Source: Rhabdothermincola sediminis
Lineage (GTDB): Bacteria > Actinomycetota > Acidimicrobiia > Acidimicrobiales > Acidimicrobilacustridaceae
Direction: 5' to 3'
Length of the DNA: 64,000 bases
Assembly (NCBI RefSeq): GCF_014805525.1
Contig: NZ_JACFSZ010000002.1
Span: forward strand, 1 to 64,000
Shown here: positions 43,188 through 51,336 of the stretch, piece by piece
Layout: the number at the start of each line of letters is the position of its first letter
Numbering within the stretch: position 1 is the stretch's first letter
Position numbers and translations under genes: made by a program
The notes under the pieces: model-generated
What the model was told of the DNA's origin: nothing
Database searches by the model: none
What the model saw: the letters and a program-made list of their open reading frames with translations, nothing else

Positions 43188-43394
43188 ATGGCCAGCGATG
43201 TCCCCCGCGAAGTGACCATCAAAGTCCGCGAGAACGGCCCCTACAAGGTCACCGGGCCGATCCGTCTGGTCGATCGTGACGGCACCGAGATACCGCTCGA
43301 AGGTGACGACGTCGCCCTGTGCCGGTGCGGCGGGTCAGGCACCAAGCCCTTCTGCGACCGCTCCCACCGAACCATCGGGTTCACCGCAGACTGA
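43188..43394 (+). CDS. CDGSH-type iron-sulfur protein
   Basis: 68 residues with the [2Fe-2S] motif CRCGGSGTKPFCDRSH at about 46-61: three Cys and one His in the order C-x-C-x8-C-x3-H. The Gly of the name motif CDGSH is Arg here. The N-terminal beta part EVTIKVRENGPYKVTGPIRL is typical of small bacterial CDGSH proteins. ATG 43188 is followed by normal family sequence. It is convergent with the dehydrogenase at 43424 and stands alone. Redox role unknown. Confidence 0.85.
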   Translation: MASDVPREVTIKVRENGPYKVTGPIRLVDRDGTEIPLEGDDVALCRCGGSGTKPFCDRSHRTIGFTAD

Positions 43395-43423
43395 CGACCG
43401 ACACAGGGTCGAAGATCGCACGG

Positions 43424-44560
43424 CTACGAGCGCGGCAACCCGAGCAGGCGCTCGGCGATGATCGTGCGCTGGATCTCGGAGGTTCCCCCCGCGATCGACG
43501 CGGCCTTGCTCCACAGCCACTGGCGAGACCACTCCCCCTCGAGGGGCGACGCGTCGCCCACCACGTCGAGCGCGGTCTGCGAGAGGTGCTGGGTCATGTC
43601 GCTCCAGGCCAGCTTGATCCAGCTCGACTCGGCTCCGGGCTCGATCCCCCGACCCAGCCGGGACAGCGTCCGCCAGTTGTGCAGGCGAAGCACCCGCAGC
43701 TCGACGAAGACCTGGGCGAGCGCGTCGGCGACCTCCACCGAGTCGAGCCGGCCGTCGGCCGCGGCCTGCCGGTAGAGCCGGTCGAGGTACACCTCGTGCA
43801 CGACCTGCTCCTTGAACGGGAAGTTGGTGCCCCGCTCGTGGGCCAGCGTGGTGTTGGCGACCGCCCAGCCGGCGTTCAGCGTGCCCACGAGCTGCTCCTG
43901 GGGGACGAACACCCGGTCGAGGAACACCTCGTTGAACTCGGTCTCGCCGGTGATCTGCCGCAGAGGGCGGATGTCGATCCCCTCGGCGGTCATGTCCACC
44001 ACCAGGTACGAGATGCCCCGGTGCCTGGGAGCGCCGGGGTCGGTGCGGGCCAGGCAGATGCCCCAGCGGGCGAACTGCGCGTAGGAGGTCCACACCTTCT
44101 GGCCAGTGAGCAGCCACCCTCCGTCGACCGGCTCGGCGCGGGTGGACAGCGCGGCCAGGTCCGATCCGGCGTCCGGCTCGGAGAACAGCTGGCACCAGAT
44201 CTCGCTGGCGTCGAGGATCGCCGGCAGCCAGCGGCGCTTCTGGGCCTCCGTGCCGTGGGCCAGCAAGGTGGGGCCGGCCAGGTTGATCCCGACCCGGTTG
44301 ACCGGCTGCGGCGCGCCGGCCCGGGCGTACTCCATGTTGAACAGCGCCACCTCGACGGGCGTGGCGTCCCGGCCGCCGTACTCGGCCGGCCACCAGATGC
44401 CCACCCACCGGTCGGCGGCCATCCTGGCCTGCCAGGCGCGCCCCCAGTCGAGCTCCTTCTCCGGCGAGGCGAACGGCGCGGGCAGCTCCAGGTTCGCCGC
44501 CAGCCACGCTCGCACCTCGGCCGCGAACGCGGCTTCCTGGGAGGTGAACGCCAGATCCAT
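43424..44560 (-). CDS. Acyl-CoA dehydrogenase
   Basis: 378 residues. DLAFTSQEAAFAAEVRAWLA, WPAEYGGRDATPVEV, FSEPDAGSDLAALSTRAE, GQKVWTSYAQFARWGI and ASIAGGTSEIQRTIIAERLL at the C terminus. It is most like the long subunit at 3955 (shared GQKVWTSYAQFA and LxxHGTEAQ patterns). Its ATG abuts the stop of the ligase gene at 44561 with no spacing, so the ligase and dehydrogenase are translated together: activation then first oxidation. No short-subunit partner is adjacent. Confidence 0.9.
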   Translation of the reverse strand: MDLAFTSQEAAFAAEVRAWLAANLELPAPFASPEKELDWGRAWQARMAADRWVGIWWPAEYGGRDATPVEVALFNMEYARAGAPQPVNRVGINLAGPTLLAHGTEAQKRRWLPAILDASEIWCQLFSEPDAGSDLAALSTRAEPVDGGWLLTGQKVWTSYAQFARWGICLARTDPGAPRHRGISYLVVDMTAEGIDIRPLRQITGETEFNEVFLDRVFVPQEQLVGTLNAGWAVANTTLAHERGTNFPFKEQVVHEVYLDRLYRQAAADGRLDSVEVADALAQVFVELRVLRLHNWRTLSRLGRGIEPGAESSWIKLAWSDMTQHLSQTALDVVGDASPLEGEWSRQWLWSKAASIAGGTSEIQRTIIAERLLGLPRS

Positions 44561-46333
44561 CTACAGGTCCCAGAAGCGCTCGCGGCCGGCACGGACGAAG
44601 CGCTGGTGCAGGTCGCGCTCGTCGCTCTCGGTGAAGGGCCGGTAGCGCTCCTCGCCCCGCTCCCGCCGGTAGAGCTGGTCGGTGCCGACCCGATCGAGTC
44701 GGAACTTCTCGTGCACCAGGGTGCGCTTGACGACCTTGTTGGTGCCGGTGGTGGGCAGCTCCGCCGCCACGCGCAGGTAGCGGGGGCGCCATTTGGGGCC
44801 GATGTCGTCGAGCGAGTCCAGCCACCGGGCGAAGGCCGCGCCGTCGAAGGACCGGCCTTCTCGCAGGACCACCGCAGCCATGACCTGGTCGCCCGCCTGC
44901 TCGTCCGGCACGCCGTAGACGCTGGCGAGCACGACATCGGGATGGCGGCCGAGCGCGGCCTCGATGGGCCCGGCCGGGAAGTTCTCCCCGTCGACCCGGA
45001 TCCAGTCCGCGTTGCGACCGGCGAAGTAGACGTTGCGGTCCTCGTCCATGTAGCCGAGATCCCCGCTCCAGTACCAGCCCCGGCGGGTGGTGGCGGCGGT
45101 GGCCTCGTCGTTGTTGTAGTAGCCCTCGAACGGTCCTGCGCCCGCGGTGTTCACGATCTCACCCACGCAGTCGCTTGCGTTGACCAGCCGGCCGTGCTGG
45201 TCGAAGCGAGCAGGAGCCAGCTCGTTGCCGTCCTCGTCGACGATCTTGATGTGCGGTGGCGCGATCCCCATCGCGCCGGGCTTCACGGGGCCGTCCCGGT
45301 CGAGGGAGATACCCCCTTCGGTGGCCCCGAACGCGTCGATGACCTCGGCCACCCCGAACCGGCGGCGGAACGCCTCGACGACCTCCGGTGATCCTTCGTT
45401 GCCGAAGGCGATGCGCAAGGGGTTGTCGGCATCGTCGGGCTTCTCGGGAGTGGCGACGAGGTAGGCGAGCGGTTTGCCGGTGTAGTTGAAGTAGGTGGCC
45501 CGGTAGCGGCGCACGTCGGCGAGCCACCCCGAGGCCGTGAACCTCCGGGCCAGCCCGACCGCGCACCCGTACACGAGCGAAGGCATCCAGCCCACCATGA
45601 CCGCGTTGGAGTGGAACAGGGGCATGCTCACGTAGCCCACGTCATCCGGCCCCAGCCCGAGCAGCAGGCCGAGGCGGGTCCCGGTGACCAGCAGCCGCCG
45701 CTGGCTGCAGATCACCGCCTTGGGAGCGGCCGAGGTGCCGGAGGTGAAGATCAGCGCCCAGGTCGTGGAGGGATCCGGTTCGAACCCGTCGTCGTCGCCC
45801 ACCGCACCGTCGAGCACGCGCTCCAGGTCGCTGCCCAGCGCCGGGTGGGGGTCGTCCCGGCGGCGCCAGCGGGACGAGACGAGGATCTGCTCAGGCCCGA
45901 ACGGCAGCTCCTCCACGATCGGTTCCAGCCGGTGCAGGTGCGTGGGCTCCGTGATCAGCAGGCCGATGTCGGTGTGGACGATGTCGCGCCGCAGGTGCTC
46001 GCCCTGGCGGGTGTGGTTGAGCCCGACCACCGCCGCGCCCGTGAAGGCGGCGCCACCGAAAGCGAACAGGTAGTCAGGGGTGTTGTCGAGCAGCACCCCG
46101 ACGTGGGGTGGCCGCCCGTCGGGCAACCGCTGGCGGAACAGGGCCGCCCAGCGCAGCGACTCCTCCACGTACTGCCGGTGGGTCCAGACCTGCTCACCGA
46201 AGAGGACCGCGGGGCGGGACGCGATCGCCGGATCATCCTGGTTGCGGCGGAGCAACGCGGCCGCGTTGCCCGCGGGTGGCACGGCCTGGCCGGGCTCGGG
46301 GACCGATCGGGAGGCGGAGGCCGGCACGAACAC
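44561..46333 (-). CDS. Acyl-CoA synthetase (AMP-forming, FadD17-like)
   Basis: About 590 residues. ATP loop FTSGTSAAPKAVICS, AFGATEGGISLDRDG, YWSGDLGYMDEDRNVYFAGR, then RVDGENFPAGPIEAALGRHP and TGTNKVVKRTLVHE with the C-terminal Lys. The Val-Pro start region is not conserved, so the start is uncertain: GTG 46333 is used, and GTG 46327 would fit a leaderless mRNA from the -10 box at 46336. The gene is divergent from a TetR gene with two operators between. It abuts the dehydrogenase at 43424. Confidence 0.87.
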   Translation of the reverse strand: MFVPASASRSVPEPGQAVPPAGNAAALLRRNQDDPAIASRPAVLFGEQVWTHRQYVEESLRWAALFRQRLPDGRPPHVGVLLDNTPDYLFAFGGAAFTGAAVVGLNHTRQGEHLRRDIVHTDIGLLITEPTHLHRLEPIVEELPFGPEQILVSSRWRRRDDPHPALGSDLERVLDGAVGDDDGFEPDPSTTWALIFTSGTSAAPKAVICSQRRLLVTGTRLGLLLGLGPDDVGYVSMPLFHSNAVMVGWMPSLVYGCAVGLARRFTASGWLADVRRYRATYFNYTGKPLAYLVATPEKPDDADNPLRIAFGNEGSPEVVEAFRRRFGVAEVIDAFGATEGGISLDRDGPVKPGAMGIAPPHIKIVDEDGNELAPARFDQHGRLVNASDCVGEIVNTAGAGPFEGYYNNDEATAATTRRGWYWSGDLGYMDEDRNVYFAGRNADWIRVDGENFPAGPIEAALGRHPDVVLASVYGVPDEQAGDQVMAAVVLREGRSFDGAAFARWLDSLDDIGPKWRPRYLRVAAELPTTGTNKVVKRTLVHEKFRLDRVGTDQLYRRERGEERYRPFTESDERDLHQRFVRAGRERFWDL

Positions 46334-46335
46334 CC

Positions 46336-46341
46336 ATTGTA
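46336..46341 (-). promoter_or_regulatory. Possible -10 box (TACAAT) of leaderless ligase promoter
   Basis: TACAAT on the minus strand lies at the inner edge of the palindrome at 46342-46355 and 8 bp above the in-frame GTG at 46327. Binding of a repressor there would block the promoter. The spacing fits transcription starting at or next to the start codon. Confidence 0.35.
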
Positions 46342-46355
46342 TGACACCGTTGTCA
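46342..46355. promoter_or_regulatory. Operator-like palindrome TGACACCGTTGTCA
   Basis: TGACA-N4-TGTCA, followed by GG. First of two sites between the divergent ligase and TetR genes; it is next to the ligase promoter. Confidence 0.7.
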
Positions 46356-46374
46356 GGTCCTCCGGGGCGGTTCC

Positions 46375-46388
46375 TGACACCCTTGTCA
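46375..46388. promoter_or_regulatory. Operator-like palindrome TGACACCCTTGTCA
   Basis: Second site, centre 33 bp from the first (about three helical turns), 22 bp before the TetR GTG. It is preceded by CC. Its position suits autorepression by the TetR protein. Confidence 0.7.
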
Positions 46389-46410
46389 CGTTCCTTTAGC
46401 CTCGTGCACC

Positions 46411-47091
46411 GTGCCGACCCGCAAGAAGGCCACCACCCGTCCATCGGACACCGACCCGGCCGGCAACGGCGAGCGCCCGCCCGCACCCGGGCGCGCCGGC
46501 GCGCCCGCCCGCCGACGCGAGCTGCGCGCCCGTGGCCAGCGCACCATGCGAAAGCTCCTCGACGCCGGCATCCAGGTCTTCGCCAAGCGGGGCTACCACG
46601 CGGCACGCGTCGACGACATCGTGAAAGCCGCCCACACCAGCCACGGCACCTTCTATCTCTACTTCTCGAACAAGGAGGACCTGTTCCAGGCGTTGGTGGC
46701 CGACGTGGCGGACGAGCTCGCCACCCTGCGGAGATCGCTCGGCCCAGTGACGCCCGACGAGAAGGGGCTGGCGGAGCTGGAAGCCTGGCTCGATCGCTTC
46801 GCCTCGCTCTACGAGCACTACGGCCCCATCATCCGGACCTGGACCGAGGCGGAGGTCGGTGGCAGCGACGTCGGCCGCCTGGGAACCGACGTGGTGGGGG
46901 AGCTGGCCAGCGCGCTGATCGATGCCTCCGGCGGACCCACCGACGTCGATCCCGCCATCGCCGCCATGGGCCTGGTGGCCATGGTCGAGCGGTTGAACTA
47001 CTTCGTGCTCTCGGGGCAGGTCGCGGCCACCCGCGACCAGATGGTGACTACCCTCGCCGGCGTCGTCCATCGAGCACTCTTCGCCCGCTGA
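46411..47091 (+). CDS. TetR-family regulator, candidate master regulator of the window's regulon
   Basis: 226 residues. Basic N-terminal tail, HTH at about 45-85 with GYHAARVDDIVKAAHTSHGT then FYLYFSNKEDLFQAL, and a C-terminal ligand domain (WLDRFASLYEHYGPIIRTWT). The GTG at 46411 has no Shine-Dalgarno, consistent with a leaderless message. Two TGACA-N4-TGTCA sites lie in its divergent promoter region, so autoregulation is likely. The same motif recurs at nine other sites in the window, which makes it the best candidate for a regulon-wide repressor. This is inference from position only. Confidence 0.88.
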   Translation: MPTRKKATTRPSDTDPAGNGERPPAPGRAGAPARRRELRARGQRTMRKLLDAGIQVFAKRGYHAARVDDIVKAAHTSHGTFYLYFSNKEDLFQALVADVADELATLRRSLGPVTPDEKGLAELEAWLDRFASLYEHYGPIIRTWTEAEVGGSDVGRLGTDVVGELASALIDASGGPTDVDPAIAAMGLVAMVERLNYFVLSGQVAATRDQMVTTLAGVVHRALFAR

Positions 47092-47137
47092 CCTCCTCGA
47101 CGATCGAGCCGGGCAGGCCAGCACCGGGGAGGATTGC

Positions 47138-47151
47138 TGACACGGGCGTCA
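47138..47151. promoter_or_regulatory. Operator-like palindrome TGACACGGGCGTCA
   Basis: TGAC-N6-GTCA followed by GATT, 61 bp before the ATG of the ABC binding-protein gene. It places the transporter in the same regulon as the catabolic genes. Confidence 0.65.
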
Positions 47152-47212
47152 GATTCGCCGGCTACGCTGTGGCAGGCACGGGGAAGCATCGCTCGGCTGG
47201 GGGAGGTCGCCG

Positions 47213-48529
47213 ATGTCCAAGCGGATCGCCACGCTGGTTGCGCTTCTCGCGCTCGTCGCGGCGGCGTGCGGCAACGCCGAGACCGATTCGTCCAGGAACG
47301 GAGGCGGCGACGCACCCACTGGCACCGCCAGCCCGTCCGACCCGACCAGGAAGGTACCGGTCGACCAGCCCGGGGTCACCGACACCGAGATCCGGGTCGG
47401 GGGCGTGGCGTCGGTCAGCAACCCGCTCGGTGGCAACTACGGGGACGCGTTCGACGGCGTCCGGGCCTACTTCGAGATGGTCAACTCCCGGGGCGGCATC
47501 TACGGGCGGCAGCTCAAGCTCGTCGCCGAGCGTGACGACCAGGTGGCCAACAACCAGCAGCAGGTGCAGGCTCTCATCTCGCAGGACAAGGTCTTCGCCA
47601 TCCTCCCGGTGGCCACGCTGCTGTTCACCGGGGCCGACGTCGCCGCCACTTCGGGCACCCCGACCTTCGGGTGGACCATCAACCCCGAGTGGGCCGGCCC
47701 TCCCAACCTCTTCGGTGACCGCGGTGGGGAGCTGTGCTTCAACTGCCCGGCACCGATGGTGCCCTGGCTGGCCAAGGACACGGGGGCGACGAAGATCGGG
47801 GTGCTCGCCTACAACGTCCCTCAGTCCAAGGAGTGTGCGGAAGGCATCATCGCGTCGTTCCGGAGGTGGCCGACCGCCGAGGTGGCCTTCCAGGACCTGG
47901 CGCTGAGCTACGGGGTCACCGACTTCAGCGTGCAGGTGAGCAAGATGAAGCAGGCCGGGGTCCAGTTCGTCACCACCTGTATGGACCTCAACGGGGTGAC
48001 GAACCTCGCCCGGGAGATCGACAAGCAACAGCTCGACGCCGTGCAGTACATGCCGAACGCGTACAACGCCGACCTGGCGAGGCAGTTCGCCGACATCCTC
48101 GACGGCTCGCTGGTGCTGACCTGGTTCGTCCCCTTCGAGGTCCAGGACCAGCCTGAGGGCATGCGGAACTACTTCGAGTGGATCGACAAGACCGGGGGGG
48201 CGCGAAGCGAGCTCTCGATGTCGGGCTGGCTCGCTGCCGACCTCTTCTACCGCGGCCTGGTGGCGGCCGGTCCCGAGTTCACCCAGAAGAAGGTCGTCGA
48301 CGCCATCAACTCCTTCGAGCACTGGACCGCCGACGGGGCCATCCCAGGAGTGGACTGGACGATCGCGCACGACCAGCGCTCACCCGTGTCCTGTGGCGCG
48401 ATCTCCAAGATCAGCAACGGCGGCTTCGTCCCCCAGTACGGCGAGCCAGGCCGGCCCTTCATCTGCTTCGACGTGGAGGCCGACCAACTGCCCGACCAGC
48501 CCGAGCGCAAGGCCGGCGAGAAGGGCTAG
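47213..48529 (+). CDS. Branched-chain-type ABC transporter solute-binding lipoprotein (LivK-like)
   Basis: 438 residues. Lipoprotein signal (ATLVALLALVAAAC), a Thr/Ser/Asp linker, then the periplasmic binding-protein fold: VTDTEIRVGGVASVSNPLGG, FEMVNSRGGIYGRQLKLVAE, QALISQDKVFAILPVA and TKIGVLAYNVPQSKECAEGI. It binds the imported ligand. Such Liv-type proteins often bind aromatic or fatty acids rather than amino acids in degradative clusters, as the neighbours here suggest. It leads an operon of five genes. Confidence 0.9.
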   Translation: MSKRIATLVALLALVAAACGNAETDSSRNGGGDAPTGTASPSDPTRKVPVDQPGVTDTEIRVGGVASVSNPLGGNYGDAFDGVRAYFEMVNSRGGIYGRQLKLVAERDDQVANNQQQVQALISQDKVFAILPVATLLFTGADVAATSGTPTFGWTINPEWAGPPNLFGDRGGELCFNCPAPMVPWLAKDTGATKIGVLAYNVPQSKECAEGIIASFRRWPTAEVAFQDLALSYGVTDFSVQVSKMKQAGVQFVTTCMDLNGVTNLAREIDKQQLDAVQYMPNAYNADLARQFADILDGSLVLTWFVPFEVQDQPEGMRNYFEWIDKTGGARSELSMSGWLAADLFYRGLVAAGPEFTQKKVVDAINSFEHWTADGAIPGVDWTIAHDQRSPVSCGAISKISNGGFVPQYGEPGRPFICFDVEADQLPDQPERKAGEKG

Positions 48530-48562
48530 GCGCGGCCTCGCCGCCGAGCCCGGGGAGCACCG

Positions 48563-50566
48563 ATGTCCGAGCTCCTGGCCTACGTGATCCGAGGGATCCC
48601 GGTCGGGTGCGTGTTTGCCCTGATGGCGACGGGCATCGTGCTCACCTACAAGACCTCCGGGGTGTTCAACCTGGCCTTCGGCGCCCAGGCCTTCGTCTCC
48701 GCCGCCGTCTACTACGACCTGGTGATCAACCGGGGCTGGCCCTCGCTCGCTGCGCTCGCCGTCGCGGTGGCGGTGATCGGGCCGGGGCTGGGCCTGCTGC
48801 TCGATCGCCTCCTCTATCGCCACCTCCGCTCCGCGGGCACGCTGCCCAAGCTGGTGGTCTCGCTCGGCCTGCTGGTGGCGATCCCGCAGATCGTCAAGCT
48901 GTGGTTCGGCTCGGGATCGGCGTTCAACCCACCCGGTGCCATCCGCTCCAGCTACGTCCTGCGCTTCGGCGACTACAGCCTCGACACCAACCAACTCGCC
49001 ACCATCGCCATCACCGCGGCGGCGGCCGGCGGGCTGACGCTGCTGTTCCGGGCCACGAACCTCGGCCTGCGCATGCGGGCCGTCGTCGAGAGCGCCCGCA
49101 TGGCCGAGCTCAACGGCGTCAACGCGGAGCGGGTCAGCAGCGTCTCGTGGATGCTCTCCAGCTTCTTCGCCGGCCTGGCCGGGGTGCTGCTCGCTCCCCT
49201 CTTCGCACAGATCAGCGAGGTCCACTTCTTCACCCTCCTCGTCGCCGCGCTGGCCGCGGCCGCCTTCGGGCGGCTGTCGAGCATCCCGCTGACCCTGCTC
49301 GGCGGGCTGCTGCTCGGCGTGCTGCAGGCGATGCTCGCGGGCTACCTGCCCTCCGACAGCGTCCTGGCCCAGGGCCTGCGACCATCGCTGCCGTTCCTCG
49401 CGCTGTTCCTTCTGCTGCTGTTCTGGCCGGGCCTGCGCCAACCCCGGGAGGTCACCGACCCTCTGGGTGGCGTCGATCCTCCGCCGCCCGCGCCACCGGC
49501 GGCGATCCGCGACCGGACCCTCACCCTGGCGACCAGGGGCGTCGCGGTGGTCTTCGTCGTCGGGTCCAGCGTCCTCGCCCTGACGGCCTTCGATGCCTTC
49601 TGGCTCTCGGTGGTCACAAAGGGGGTGATCCTCGGCGCGATCTTCCTCTCCTTCGTGATCCTCACCGGGATCACCGGCCAGATCTCCCTCTGCCAAGCCA
49701 CCTTCGCCGCGGTCGGGGCGTTCACCGTGGCCCGGTTGGTGGCGGAGACCGGGGTGAGCGTGCTGGTCGCGCTGTTCGCCGGGGCGGCCGTGGCGGCGCT
49801 GGTCGGGGCGTTGATCGCGCTCCCCGCGCTCCGCCTCGGTGGGATCTACCTGGCGCTGGCCACGCTCGCCTTCGCGTTGATGTTCGAGTACGTGGTGCGC
49901 CCGCTGGACTGGGTGAGCGGGGGGTTCCGCCCACCCCGGGTGCCACGGCCCCGGATCGGCGCCGTGGACTTCTCGAGCGACAGGGCCTTCTTCGTGCTGG
50001 CGTTGGCGGTGCTCGCCCTCGCCGCCCTCCTCGTGTTCGCGTGGAAGCGCGGCGCGACCGGCCGGATGCTCGACGCGGTACGAGGCAGCGAGATCGCCGC
50101 CTCCTCCGTGGGGATCAATCCCTTCGCCCGCAAGGTGCTCGCCTTCTCGCTGTCGGCCGGCATCGCGGGCTTCGGTGGAGGCCTGCTGGCCTCGTTCGAG
50201 GGCCGGGTCAACTACGACGCGAACTTCACGTACTTCTTCGGTCTGGTGTGGGTGGTGCTGGTGGTGACCCTCGGTTCGCGATCCATCCAAGCGGCCATCA
50301 CCGCGGGGGTGGCGTTCATGGTCTTCCCCCGCCTGCTGGAGCTGGCCGGCGTCTCACAGTCCTTCTCCCAGGGCATCGCCTTCATCCTCTTCGGCCTTGG
50401 TGCGGTCACCTACGCGAAGCATCCTGAGGGCATCGTCGAAGCCCGGACCCGCGCCTCGTTGGAGTGGACGATGCGGAAGCTGGCGCGCCGCGGCGAGAGC
50501 GCTGCTGGCCGCCCACCCCACCAGGAAGACGCCGTACCGGCGGTGGGTGTGGGAGCAGGGCGATGA
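48563..50566 (+). CDS. Fused LivH-LivM ABC permease
   Basis: 667 residues with two permease halves in one chain. Residues about 1-300 are LivH-like (AYVIRGIPVGCVFALMATGI; LAFGAQAFVSAAVYYDLVIN), followed by a Pro-rich linker (PPPPAPPAAIRDR) and a LivM-like half (FVILTGITGQISLCQATFAA, LRLGGIYLALATLAFALMFE). Each half carries roughly eight hydrophobic segments. The fusion would fix 1:1 stoichiometry of the two normally separate subunits. The last residues overlap the ATPase gene by 4 bp (ATGA). Confidence 0.9.
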   Translation: MSELLAYVIRGIPVGCVFALMATGIVLTYKTSGVFNLAFGAQAFVSAAVYYDLVINRGWPSLAALAVAVAVIGPGLGLLLDRLLYRHLRSAGTLPKLVVSLGLLVAIPQIVKLWFGSGSAFNPPGAIRSSYVLRFGDYSLDTNQLATIAITAAAAGGLTLLFRATNLGLRMRAVVESARMAELNGVNAERVSSVSWMLSSFFAGLAGVLLAPLFAQISEVHFFTLLVAALAAAAFGRLSSIPLTLLGGLLLGVLQAMLAGYLPSDSVLAQGLRPSLPFLALFLLLLFWPGLRQPREVTDPLGGVDPPPPAPPAAIRDRTLTLATRGVAVVFVVGSSVLALTAFDAFWLSVVTKGVILGAIFLSFVILTGITGQISLCQATFAAVGAFTVARLVAETGVSVLVALFAGAAVAALVGALIALPALRLGGIYLALATLAFALMFEYVVRPLDWVSGGFRPPRVPRPRIGAVDFSSDRAFFVLALAVLALAALLVFAWKRGATGRMLDAVRGSEIAASSVGINPFARKVLAFSLSAGIAGFGGGLLASFEGRVNYDANFTYFFGLVWVVLVVTLGSRSIQAAITAGVAFMVFPRLLELAGVSQSFSQGIAFILFGLGAVTYAKHPEGIVEARTRASLEWTMRKLARRGESAAGRPPHQEDAVPAVGVGAGR

Positions 50567-51336
50567 CCGCGGCCGCGCCCCCCTTGCTCGACGCCCGGGG
50601 CATCACCAAACGCTTCGCGGGCATCCAAGCCCTCGACCGGATCGACCTGGTGGTGGAGCCGGGCGAGATGGTGGGGCTCATCGGGCCGAACGGCGCCGGC
50701 AAGACCACTCTGTTCAACTGCCTGTACGGCCTGCTCCGGCCCGACGCCGGGCGGGTGTACTTCGCCGGGCAGGACGTCACCGGCCTCCCCACCCACCGGC
50801 GGGCACGGCTCGGCATCGCCCGCACCTTCCAGCGGATGGAGCTGTTCACCGGGATGTCCGTGCTCGATCACCTGATCGTGGCCGCGCAGCCAGCCACCAG
50901 CCGGTTGAGCGTCCTCACCGACCTCATGACCCGGGGACGCCCACCGGCGGAGGTGCACGACCGGGCGGTGGAGATCCTGGCGATGCTCGGCTTGCAGACC
51001 GTGGCCGATCGACCGATCGAGGCCCTCACCCTCGGCCAGGGCCGGCTGGTCGAGCTCGGGCGCGCGCTCATGACCGAGCCCCGCCTGCTGTTCCTGGACG
51101 AACCGTCGTCGGGGCTCGACCGGCTGGAGACCGCGGAGGTGGCGGCCGTGCTCGTGCGGGCTCGGCGGGAGCGGGGCGTGACCTTCGTGCTGGTCGAGCA
51201 CGATCTCAACCTGGTGCGAGACGTGACCGAGCGGCTCCACGTCCTTGACTACGGCACCGTCATCGCCTCCGGCCCGACCCGGGAGGTGCTCGACGACCCC
51301 GTCGTTCGAGAGGCGTACCTGGGGACCCCGGTGTGA
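50563..51336 (+). CDS. ABC transporter ATPase (LivG-like)
   Basis: 257 residues. Walker A GPNGAGKT at 41-48, LivG-type insert with ARTFQRMELFTGMSVLDHLI, LFLDEPSSGLDRLE as Walker B and VEHDLNLVRDVTERLHVLD. The signature is LTLGQGRLVE rather than LSGGQ, a common LivG variant. It powers the fused permease together with the LivF-like ATPase. It overlaps both neighbours by 4 bp. Confidence 0.92.
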   Translation: MTAAAPPLLDARGITKRFAGIQALDRIDLVVEPGEMVGLIGPNGAGKTTLFNCLYGLLRPDAGRVYFAGQDVTGLPTHRRARLGIARTFQRMELFTGMSVLDHLIVAAQPATSRLSVLTDLMTRGRPPAEVHDRAVEILAMLGLQTVADRPIEALTLGQGRLVELGRALMTEPRLLFLDEPSSGLDRLETAEVAAVLVRARRERGVTFVLVEHDLNLVRDVTERLHVLDYGTVIASGPTREVLDDPVVREAYLGTPV

